Shown: positions 1-5,635 of the stretch, piece by piece
Numbering within the stretch: the stretch's first letter is position 1
Layout: each line of letters starts with the position of its first letter
Source: Eubacterium sp.
GTDB taxonomy: Bacteria; Bacillota; Clostridia; Lachnospirales; Lachnospiraceae
DNA: 7,411 nucleotides
Assembly (NCBI GenBank): GCA_020844525.1
Contig: JAJGAH010000115.1
Coordinates: forward strand, 1-7,411
Direction of reading: 5' to 3'
Position numbers and translations under genes: made by a program
Notes under the pieces: model-generated
Databases searched by the model: none
Told to the model about the DNA's origin: nothing
The model's input: only the letters and a program-made list of their open reading frames with translations

Positions 1-1
1 G

Positions 2-3000
2 ACCTATTACGTAAAAGAGATCTCGGCACCGGTGAACGGCACCTATCAGCTTGACAATACAGTGTACGAAGAGAAGACCACAGAGCTTGGAAAGATCGTT
101 CCGGTGAAGGCAGTCGAGAAGCCGTATGTGGACAGCCTGGAGATCGTCATTGAGAAAAAGGGCGGCATTGCAGGCGGCAGATCCCTTGAAGGCGCGGAGT
201 TCACAGTCCGTTTTTATAAGGGGATCTATGCAAAGGATTCTCTTCCGGCAAAGGCAGACCGCACCTGGGTGATCAGGACAAAGAAGGAGGCAGACGGAAC
301 GTTCGCGGCAAGACTTGCGGATGCGTACAAAGTATCCGGTGACAGTTTTTACACCATGGACGGAAAAACAGTTCTTCCGATCGGTACCGTAACGGTTGAA
401 GAGACAAAGGCACCGGAAGGATACCTGAATGACGGCGTAATCACAAACGGATCCGCTTCCGAGTATGGCGTTTACGCAGCCAATACCCGCAAGGAAGGAA
501 ACGGCGTGAAGCTTTACTGCGGCGGAACCATGATTCATGAGAATGGCTTTTCCGCCAAGGATACACCGGTTACCGGAGGCGTGAAGATCTACAAGCGCGA
601 CAACGAGACCGGACGCAATGACCCGCAGGGCGACGCAGTTCTCTCCGGAGCAAAGTTCGAGATCATCAGCAGAAACGGCTATAACGTAGAAGTCGGAGGA
701 AAAGTATTTGCCTCCGGTGAAGTCGTAAAGACCATCACAACGGATGATAAGGGATTTGCTGCAACAGGCATGCATGACCTTCCGTACGGCGATTATACAG
801 TTCGTGAGGCAAACGGCGGCGCGCCGACCGGCTACCTCGGCAAAGGTGTTCTTTCCCGTGATTTTTCCATCGTTAAAGACGGAAAGATGGTTGATATGAC
901 AGCTTCTGAGAATTCCATCCGCAATAACGTAAAGCGCGGCGGCGTGGAGATCCAGAAAGTGGACAATGACTGGATGAAGGCAGCGGCACAGGGCGATGCA
1001 ACACTTGCCGGTGCGAAGTTCGACATTGTTTCCAGGAACAAAGAGACTGTCCTGGTGGGTGGAAAAGAGTTTAAGAACGGAGAAACGGTTATGCAGATTG
1101 CGACCGGTTCCGATGGAAAAGCAGCCACAGGCAGCCGTGATCTTCCGTATGGAACATATGAGATTCATGAAGCGGCTCCGTCTGCCGGATACCTTATCAA
1201 TGGCAAATGGTCGAAGATTTTCCGCATCAGAAAGGACGGAGAAATTATAAGCCTTATCGCAGAGCCTTGCACAGAGCATGTGATCCGCGGCGGCGTCCGG
1301 ATGCAGAAGAAGGATCTGGAACTTAACAAGGCGGAAGCTCTCGGAGGCGCAAGCCTGGCAGGAATCGAATTCCAGATTACCAACAGATCAAAACAGGCAG
1401 TCCGCGTAGGCGGAAAGGATTATGAACCTGGCAAAGCTGTTGCATTTATCTATACGGATAAGGACGGCGTTGCAGAGACAGCAGCGGATGCACTGCCTTA
1501 CGGAACGTACACCATTCAGGAGATGGCGTCCGACGATCTCGGTATTTCGGCAAATGATTCCTATCTGCTGACTGATGGCAAGGCATACACATTCCAGATC
1601 CGTGAAGACGGTAAGATCGTGAACGTGGGAACAGACGGAAAGGCACTGGAGGTAAAGGACCAGGTAAAGAGAAATAACGTTTCCTTCCGCAAGGTGGAAG
1701 CGGGCACTGACCATTCTCTCGGAATGATCCCGTTTGTAATCACGAATGCCACGACTCATGAGCAGCATGTTGTTGTAACGGATAAGAACGGAAAGTGGAA
1801 CAGCGGCAGATACGCACACACAAGAAAAACCAACAGCTGCGACGGACTGCTTGAGAAGTATGCGGACGGACAGGTTATTCCGGAGTCCGAGCTTTCCTAT
1901 CAGTTCGGCACATGGTTCGGTCTCGGCCAGAAAGGATCCGTGACAGAGGTAAATGATTCCCTGCCGGCATTCCCGTACGGCACCTACACCATCACAGAAC
2001 TTCCCTGCGAAAATAACGAAGGGTATGAGCTCATCAGAAATTACACGTTTACCGTTGAGGAGGACCACTCCGAAACACATGAGGAACCCGTAGACCTTTA
2101 CAACCTGCATAACACACCGACGACACCGGAGATCTCCACCAGCGTATTTGATTCGGAGACGGGAGATAAGATCTCTCTTGCCAACGACGATGTGAAGATC
2201 ACAGATGTCGTGAAGGCAGTGAAGCTGCAGAAGAAACATGCCTATATCCTGAAGGCGACCCTGATGGATCAGGAGACCGGAAACGCGGTCCGGACAGAAA
2301 ACGCAGACGGAAGCAGAGTGACAGTAACCGGCAGTGTGAAATTCACGGCAGATCAGTCTTCCATGGAGATCCGCGTGCCGATGGAATTTAATGCCGCGAA
2401 GATGTCAGGAAAATCCGTTGTCGTATTCGAGAAACTTTACCGTGTGGAAGAGAACGGAACAGAGATCCTGGCTGCGGAGCATACGTCTCTTGACGACAGG
2501 AATCAGACCCTGCAGATCCCGTCAATTCACACAACGGCAGTGGACGGCCAGACTGGTGATGCGGTCGGACAGATCGGCAAGCACGCCGAGATCATCGACA
2601 AGGTGGCATACACCAACCTGATTCCGGACCGGAAGTACACGATCAACGGCATCCTGATGGATCAGGCAACCGGAAAACCGTTTCTTCTGGATGACGGAAA
2701 GCCGGTAACGGCAGAGATCACTTTTGCACCGAAGACGGCAGACGGAACAGAAGAGATGAAATATCAGTTCTCCTCTCTCGGTCTTGAAGGAAAGAAACTT
2801 GTTGTATTTGAAACCATCAGCCTCGGCGGAAAGGAAATCGCGGTCCATAAAGATATCCACGATATCGGTCAGACTGTTTCCTATCTGGACCTGCATACAC
2901 ATGCAGCAGACGGGCAGACAAAAGAGCAGACCGGAACCGTCGGAAAGACAACACTGGTTGATACCGTATCTTTCAAAAATCTGGTAATCGGCAAGGAATA

Positions 3001-4162
3001 CACCATCACCGGCACACTGATGGATAAGGCAACCGCACAGGAGCTGAAAGACGCGGAGGGCAACGTGATCACTGCATCCAAGACCTTCACCGCACAGGCG
3101 GAGAACGGCGAGCAGCAGCTCACATTCACCTTTGATTCCAGCCTGCTGGAAGGCAAGGACCTGGTAGCTTTTGAGAAGATCACACATCAGCGCATCGATG
3201 TCGCAGCGCATGCGGACATCAGCGATGAGGCACAGACCGTGCACTATCCGGAGATCCATACCAGTGCAGCTGACAGGAAGACAGGCAGCAATACTGCAAA
3301 AGCTTCTGAAAAGACCGTGCTCATTGATACAGTGACCTATAAGAATCTCCTTCCGGAGACCGAATACACACTGAAGGGTGTACTGATGGATCAGGCATCC
3401 GGCAGTGCAGTAAAGATCGGCGGCAGAGAGATTGCAGCTGAAGCCACATTCACTACCGGCAAGGCAGCGGATGGAAAAGCGACAGCAGACGGAACCGCAG
3501 AAGTGAAGTTCAGCTTTGACGCAAGAGAGATTGCAGGAACAACAACGGTTGTCTTTGAAAAGCTGTATCGCGGAGATCAGGAAATCGCCAGACATGAAGA
3601 CCTGACAGATCAGGGACAGACCGTTTACTTCCCGGCGATCCACACCAGCGCATCTGCCGACGGAGCCAAGGAAGCTGAAGCAAAGAAGGATATCACGATC
3701 ACCGATACCGTATCCTACAAGGGCCTTACTGCAGGTCACACCTACACTGTAAAAGGCAGACTCATGGATAAGGCATCCGGAAAAGAACTTACGGTGAACG
3801 GACAGAGCATCACAGGAAGCATTTCCTTTACCGCAAAGGCAGAATCCGGAACGGTGGATGTGAAGTTCAGCCTGGACGGAACCGGACTTGGCGGAAAGAC
3901 GCTGGTAGTATTTGAGAATCTGTACGAGGGTGAGCAGGAGATTGCGGAGCATGCGGACATCAACGATGAGGCACAGGCAGTTGCCATTCGCCAGCCGCAG
4001 AAACCGACCCCGACTCCGACGCCTACACCGAAGACAACCGTGACGACGGCGAAGACCCCGAAGACAGGAGACACCAGCAACATGGTTCTCTACAGCATTA
4101 TTCTTGCAGCGGCAGGAACAGTTCTTGTGGCAGTGCTGAAGAAGAGAAAAAGCAGCAGATAA
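2..4162 (+). CDS. LPXTG-like cell-wall surface protein with Cna-B/SpaA-like and VaFE domains (5' partial)
   Basis: A large cell-wall-anchored surface protein, missing its N-terminus. The frame is open from base 2 and the residues before the first possible start (TYYVKEISAP) already form part of a domain, so the gene begins upstream; the GTG at 32 is internal. About 1,386 residues are visible. In order: the tail of one Cna-B-like domain, five Cna-B/SpaA-like domains (125-2125) with E-box motifs such as YTVREANG and YTITELP, five VaFE ester-bond repeats (2126-3985), a Thr-Pro stalk, TPKTGD, a hydrophobic segment and a KKRKSSR tail. In these families, internal isopeptide and ester bonds make stiff, protease-resistant stalks. 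Sortase would link the protein to peptidoglycan. Lying directly before conjugation genes, it is probably an adhesin or mating-contact protein of the element; that role is inferred. Binding domains and the signal peptide, if any, lie upstream of the window. Confidence 0.93.
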   Translation, partial: TYYVKEISAPVNGTYQLDNTVYEEKTTELGKIVPVKAVEKPYVDSLEIVIEKKGGIAGGRSLEGAEFTVRFYKGIYAKDSLPAKADRTWVIRTKKEADGTFAARLADAYKVSGDSFYTMDGKTVLPIGTVTVEETKAPEGYLNDGVITNGSASEYGVYAANTRKEGNGVKLYCGGTMIHENGFSAKDTPVTGGVKIYKRDNETGRNDPQGDAVLSGAKFEIISRNGYNVEVGGKVFASGEVVKTITTDDKGFAATGMHDLPYGDYTVREANGGAPTGYLGKGVLSRDFSIVKDGKMVDMTASENSIRNNVKRGGVEIQKVDNDWMKAAAQGDATLAGAKFDIVSRNKETVLVGGKEFKNGETVMQIATGSDGKAATGSRDLPYGTYEIHEAAPSAGYLINGKWSKIFRIRKDGEIISLIAEPCTEHVIRGGVRMQKKDLELNKAEALGGASLAGIEFQITNRSKQAVRVGGKDYEPGKAVAFIYTDKDGVAETAADALPYGTYTIQEMASDDLGISANDSYLLTDGKAYTFQIREDGKIVNVGTDGKALEVKDQVKRNNVSFRKVEAGTDHSLGMIPFVITNATTHEQHVVVTDKNGKWNSGRYAHTRKTNSCDGLLEKYADGQVIPESELSYQFGTWFGLGQKGSVTEVNDSLPAFPYGTYTITELPCENNEGYELIRNYTFTVEEDHSETHEEPVDLYNLHNTPTTPEISTSVFDSETGDKISLANDDVKITDVVKAVKLQKKHAYILKATLMDQETGNAVRTENADGSRVTVTGSVKFTADQSSMEIRVPMEFNAAKMSGKSVVVFEKLYRVEENGTEILAAEHTSLDDRNQTLQIPSIHTTAVDGQTGDAVGQIGKHAEIIDKVAYTNLIPDRKYTINGILMDQATGKPFLLDDGKPVTAEITFAPKTADGTEEMKYQFSSLGLEGKKLVVFETISLGGKEIAVHKDIHDIGQTVSYLDLHTHAADGQTKEQTGTVGKTTLVDTVSFKNLVIGKEYTITGTLMDKATAQELKDAEGNVITASKTFTAQAENGEQQLTFTFDSSLLEGKDLVAFEKITHQRIDVAAHADISDEAQTVHYPEIHTSAADRKTGSNTAKASEKTVLIDTVTYKNLLPETEYTLKGVLMDQASGSAVKIGGREIAAEATFTTGKAADGKATADGTAEVKFSFDAREIAGTTTVVFEKLYRGDQEIARHEDLTDQGQTVYFPAIHTSASADGAKEAEAKKDITITDTVSYKGLTAGHTYTVKGRLMDKASGKELTVNGQSITGSISFTAKAESGTVDVKFSLDGTGLGGKTLVVFENLYEGEQEIAEHADINDEAQAVAIRQPQKPTPTPTPTPKTTVTTAKTPKTGDTSNMVLYSIILAAAGTVLVAVLKKRKSSR
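125..2125 (+). repeat. Five tandem Cna-B/SpaA-like isopeptide domains (protein-level repeats)
   Basis: Five related beta-sandwich domains can be delimited at about 125-574, 575-937, 938-1288, 1289-1672 and 1673-2125. The middle three are closest to each other: each opens like GGVKIYKRD / GGVEIQKVD / GGVRMQKKD, has LxGAKFxI or LAGIEF, then VGGK..F/Y..G..V, then LPYGxY followed by an E-box Glu. The opening Lys and the E-box Glu are the bond-forming Lys and catalytic Glu expected of Cna-B-type isopeptide domains. The fifth domain carries a long insertion with SYQFGTWFG before FPYGTYTITEL, a pattern I recall from clostridial VaFE-type surface proteins. A sixth, partial domain precedes them at 2-124, with E-box YYVKEISAP. 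Similarity is clear in protein but modest in DNA, so these are old duplications. Confidence 0.8.
2126..3985 (+). repeat. Five tandem VaFE / Thr-Gln ester-bond repeats
   Basis: Five repeats of about 119-131 residues at about 2126-2518, 2519-2887, 2888-3247, 3248-3631 and 3632-3985. Each begins like P.IHTSA.D, has IxDTVxY, then LMD.A.G, then the VaFE signature (VVFEKL, VVFETI, VAFEKI, VVFEKL, VVFENL), and ends like AxHxDIxDEAQTV. A shared DNA word, ctgatggatcaggc and close variants, marks the same point in each copy at 2261, 2654, 3017, 3383 and 3761. Known ester-bond domains join a Thr in the first strand to a Gln in the last, assisted by Asp, Glu and His. All five copies keep candidates for all five residues: Thr codons at 2138, 2531, 2897, 3260 and 3644, and Gln codons at 2504, 2870, 3233, 3617 and 3974. 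Confidence 0.85.
4004..4030 (+). repeat. Thr-Pro wall-spanning stalk
   Basis: The codons read PTPTPTPTP, built on alternating ccg/cct and ac-N codons, followed by a Thr/Lys-rich stretch up to the sorting signal. Short proline-rich segments like this usually thread the C-terminus of a sortase substrate through peptidoglycan. The alternating codons make a short, imperfect DNA tandem repeat. Confidence 0.75.
4055..4159 (+). other. C-terminal cell-wall sorting signal (TPKTG type)
   Basis: The C-terminus has the three expected parts of a sortase signal: the pentapeptide TPKTG (4055-4069) followed by Asp, a hydrophobic span of about 17 residues beginning MVLYSIILAAAG, and a basic tail KKRKSSR just before the stop. 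The first residue is Thr rather than the Leu of canonical LPXTG. I recall similar (T/A/S)PKTG signals in Lachnospiraceae and clostridial elements, where they may be matched to a dedicated sortase. No sortase gene lies in this window. Confidence 0.85.
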
Positions 4163-4180
4163 CAGAATTCCATAGGGAAA

Positions 4181-4201
4181 GTTTCCTTTGGAAACAGTTT
4201 T
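4181..4201 (+). terminator. Weak hairpin with T-run after the surface protein gene
   Basis: GTTTCC (4181-4186) pairs with GGAAAC (4190-4195) around a TTT loop, and AGTTTT follows. The stem has only six pairs and is AT-rich, so by itself it would be a weak terminator. It stands one base before the stronger GC-rich hairpin, and the two may act as a tandem pair. Confidence 0.35.
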
Positions 4202-4232
4202 GGGGCGCCTGTAAACAGCAGGCGCCCCTTTT
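4202..4232 (+). terminator. Strong GC-rich Rho-independent terminator-like hairpin
   Basis: GGGGCGCCTG (4202-4211) is a perfect ten-base complement of CAGGCGCCCC (4219-4228) with a seven-base loop TAAACAG, followed by TTTT. The stem is 40 bases past the surface protein stop codon. The stem is strong but the T-run is short (four), and a ribosome binding site begins two bases after it. Termination may therefore be incomplete, letting the conjugation genes downstream be read at a lower level. The leakiness is an inference. Confidence 0.8.
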
Positions 4233-4233
4233 C

Positions 4234-4240
4234 AGGAGGT
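4234..4240 (+). promoter_or_regulatory. Consensus ribosome binding site for the 37-aa ORF
   Basis: AGGAGGT lies five bases before the ATG at 4246. A near-perfect Shine-Dalgarno match at workable spacing is the main reason to treat the short ORF as translated. It almost abuts the terminator T-run, so there is no room for a promoter between the two. Confidence 0.7.
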
Positions 4241-4245
4241 TAGAG

Positions 4246-4359
4246 ATGCAGTTGAGACTTTACGCATACTGGAAGGCACTGCAGTCAGTAAACAGAAACA
4301 AGGAAAAGGAGAAGAGGTCCGATGAAAAGAAAAAAGCCTCTGAGTCTCGAAGGGTATGA
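4246..4359 (+). CDS. Small basic hypothetical protein (37 aa) overlapping the parB start
   Basis: A 37-codon ORF starting MQLRLYAYWKALQS and ending in a Lys/Glu/Arg-rich tail, EKRSDEKKKASESRRV. It follows a consensus AGGAGGT at five-base spacing. It overlaps the first 38 bases of the parB-like gene in a different frame. I recognise no family. The hydrophobic-aromatic first half and charged second half could be a tiny protein, or the ORF may act as a leader whose translation brings ribosomes to the parB start (translational coupling). The ribosome binding site is strong evidence for initiation, but nothing shows that the peptide itself matters. Confidence 0.5.
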   Translation: MQLRLYAYWKALQSVNRNKEKEKRSDEKKKASESRRV

Positions 4360-5248
4360 TGAGATTTTTTCCACAGAGGAATCGAGACAGGAGGAACATA
4401 CAGAGAAAGTGCGGGAGGTACCGCTTTCCGAGCTGCACCCTTTTAAGGATCATCCGTTTCACGTGGCGGACGATGAGGCTATGGAGAAGACGGTGGAAAG
4501 TGTTAAGAAGTATGGCGTCCTTTCACCGGCAATCGTAAGGCCGCTTCCGGACGGAGGATATGAGCTGATTTCAGGACACAGGCGCAAGCGGGCCTCCGAA
4601 CTGGCGGGACTCGATACCATGCCGGTGATTGTCAGGGACCTGGATGATGATGAGGCGACGATCCTGATGGTGGATTCCAATCTGCAGAGGGAGAGCATAC
4701 TCCCCAGTGAGAGGGCGTTTGCCTATCGGATGAAGCTGGAGGCAATGAAGAGACGGGCAGGACGACCATCGAAAGAAAATGTGTCCCAAGTTGGGACACA
4801 AAAACGATCTGATGAAATTATGGCAGATGAATTAGGAAGTAGCCGTAATCAAATACAGCGATTCATTCGCCTTACTTATCTGATCCCTGAACTTCTGCAG
4901 ATGGTAGACGACAAGCGGATGGCTTTCAACCCTGCCGTTGAGCTTTCCTATCTGACAGAAGAGGAACAGAAGAATCTTCTGAATGCCATGGACTACGCGC
5001 AGTGTACGCCGTCTCTTTCCCAGGCACAGCGCCTGAAGAAACTGAGTCAGGACGGACACTGCAGCGAGGATGCGATGTGTGCGGTGCTCTCCGAGGAGAA
5101 GAAGCAGGACGTAGACCGTGTGGTCCTGAAGGATGATGTCCTGCGGAAATATTTTCCGAAGACATATACGCCGCGGCAGATGGAGGATGTAATCATTAAA
5201 CTTCTCACCCAGTGGCAGAAACACAGGGATCACAGTCAGGAATTGTAA
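4322..5248 (+). CDS. ParB/Spo0J-family nuclease-fold DNA-binding protein of a mobile element
   Basis: A 308-aa ParB-like protein. Residues about 30-125 form the ParB N-terminal domain: VPLSELHPFKDHPF, then YGVLSPAIVRP, the SGHRRKRA box (84-91) that in this family binds CTP or nucleotide, and DSNLQRE (118-124). A linker with GRPSKENVSQVG (147-158) leads to the helix-turn-helix region (about 163-195), with SSRNQIQRFIRLTYLIPELL. The remaining 110 residues are helical and charged. The N-terminus, with GYDEIFSTEESR, is as I recall it for ICE-borne ParB proteins, supporting this start; AAAAGGAG at 4304-4311 is a fair ribosome binding site. In ICEs such proteins are linked to element maintenance or regulation, usually alongside a ParA; no ParA is visible here. 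The central DNA (4763-4879) has codon use unlike its flanks and contains a perfect palindrome. Confidence 0.9.
   Translation: MKRKKPLSLEGYDEIFSTEESRQEEHTEKVREVPLSELHPFKDHPFHVADDEAMEKTVESVKKYGVLSPAIVRPLPDGGYELISGHRRKRASELAGLDTMPVIVRDLDDDEATILMVDSNLQRESILPSERAFAYRMKLEAMKRRAGRPSKENVSQVGTQKRSDEIMADELGSSRNQIQRFIRLTYLIPELLQMVDDKRMAFNPAVELSYLTEEEQKNLLNAMDYAQCTPSLSQAQRLKKLSQDGHCSEDAMCAVLSEEKKQDVDRVVLKDDVLRKYFPKTYTPRQMEDVIIKLLTQWQKHRDHSQEL
4763..4879 (+). other. Patch of atypical, A/T-ending codon use inside parB
   Basis: Codons 148-186 end in A or T in 30 of 39 cases, by hand count. The 39 codons before have 12 and the 39 after have 15. The patch includes the only TTA leucine codon seen in its neighbourhood. 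It covers the linker and most of the helix-turn-helix. Possible causes are replacement of the DNA-binding segment from an AT-richer relative, or constraint on the DNA itself. Reading frame and protein motifs continue unbroken through both edges. Confidence 0.7.
4781..4799. promoter_or_regulatory. Perfect 19-bp palindrome inside parB (possible binding site)
   Basis: GTGTCCCAA, a single central G at 4790, then TTGGGACAC: two exact nine-base inverted arms. In parB it encodes VSQVGT, in the linker before the helix-turn-helix. The form suits a dimeric DNA-binding protein, possibly ParB itself. It does not match the even-length Firmicutes parS consensus (TGTTNCACGTGAAACA), so it is not a standard parS. 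It could also fold as a tight RNA hairpin or arise from codon choice. The palindrome is certain; its role is unknown. Confidence 0.5.
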
Positions 5249-5276
5249 AACAGAGTAAACACAGGAGGAAAAGAAA

Positions 5277-5621
5277 ATGAGCAGACCGATGGCCTATATC
5301 ACTGCCGCATGGAACAGAGAAGGATTTACGGCAAAGCAGGATGCAGAGAGATACTGCCGGCGCGTTTATGAGGCGGGCTATCTGCCGATCTGTCCGGGAC
5401 TTATGTTCAACGGTTTTCTGAACAGGGAAGTCATGAAGGAACGGGGAGACGGCATCGCCATGGCGCAGGATCTGTTGAGGAGATCGCGGATCGTAGTTCT
5501 CTGCGGAGAAAAAACAGACGAGCAGGTGAAGAACGACATCAACCTGGCAAAGCGGCTGCACATCGCAGCGACCACACTGGACGGCATTGAAAAAGTCGAC
5601 GGCACAAAGAAAGAAAAGTAA
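5277..5621 (+). CDS. Nucleoside 2-deoxyribosyltransferase-like small protein (DUF4406/DUF7768-like)
   Basis: A 114-aa soluble protein with the outline of a small Rossmann-like nucleoside deoxyribosyltransferase fold: a first strand AYITAAW (6-12), a helix with AERYCRRVYEAGYLPICPGLMF (23-44), FLNREVMKERGDGIAMAQDLLRRS (47-70), a strand IVVLCGE (72-78), and a last helix DEQVKNDINLAKRL (81-94). The spacing agrees with the DUF4406/DUF7768 group. Some relatives have PHL where this has PGL, and SEGM where this has DEQV, so catalytic activity is doubtful. AGGAGG at 5263-5268 lies eight bases before the ATG, and the parB stop is 28 bases upstream, so the genes are probably cotranscribed. Small proteins of this type occur in clostridial conjugative elements, but their role is not known to me. 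Confidence 0.7.
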   Translation: MSRPMAYITAAWNREGFTAKQDAERYCRRVYEAGYLPICPGLMFNGFLNREVMKERGDGIAMAQDLLRRSRIVVLCGEKTDEQVKNDINLAKRLHIAATTLDGIEKVDGTKKEK

Positions 5622-5635
5622 GAGGAGGCGTGGCA

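Noticed and set aside
32..34. GTG as the start of the surface protein
   Set aside because: The frame is open and domain-like from base 2, no ribosome binding site precedes it, and no signal peptide follows it; the gene is truncated by the window edge.
1388..2239. Open frame of 283 codons on the minus strand
   Set aside because: It is antisense to the Cna-B-like region, has no recognisable family, and its length is explained by codon bias of the sense gene.
2261..3780. Regularly spaced ctgatggat repeats as a CRISPR-like or tandem DNA array
   Set aside because: They recur every 363-393 bp as part of coding repeats, encode LMD in each VaFE unit, and vary as expected of diverged protein domains.
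2522..3952. Long open frame on the minus strand opposite the VaFE repeats
   Set aside because: It lies wholly within the well-supported surface protein gene, its translation is Cys/Leu-rich with no recognisable domain, and rarity of TTA, CTA and TCA codons on the + strand explains the lack of stops.
4252..4270. TTGAGA and CATACT as a promoter within the 37-aa ORF
   Set aside because: The two boxes are only seven bases apart, not about 17, and no other box fits at the right distance.
4781..4799. The palindrome as a canonical parS site
   Set aside because: parS in Firmicutes is an even 16-bp palindrome with a central CACGTG-like core; this one is odd-length with an AAGTT centre.
5630..5632. 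GTG start for the PcfB-family protein
   Set aside because: It is one base from the AGAGGAGG ribosome binding site; the ATG six bases later has proper spacing.
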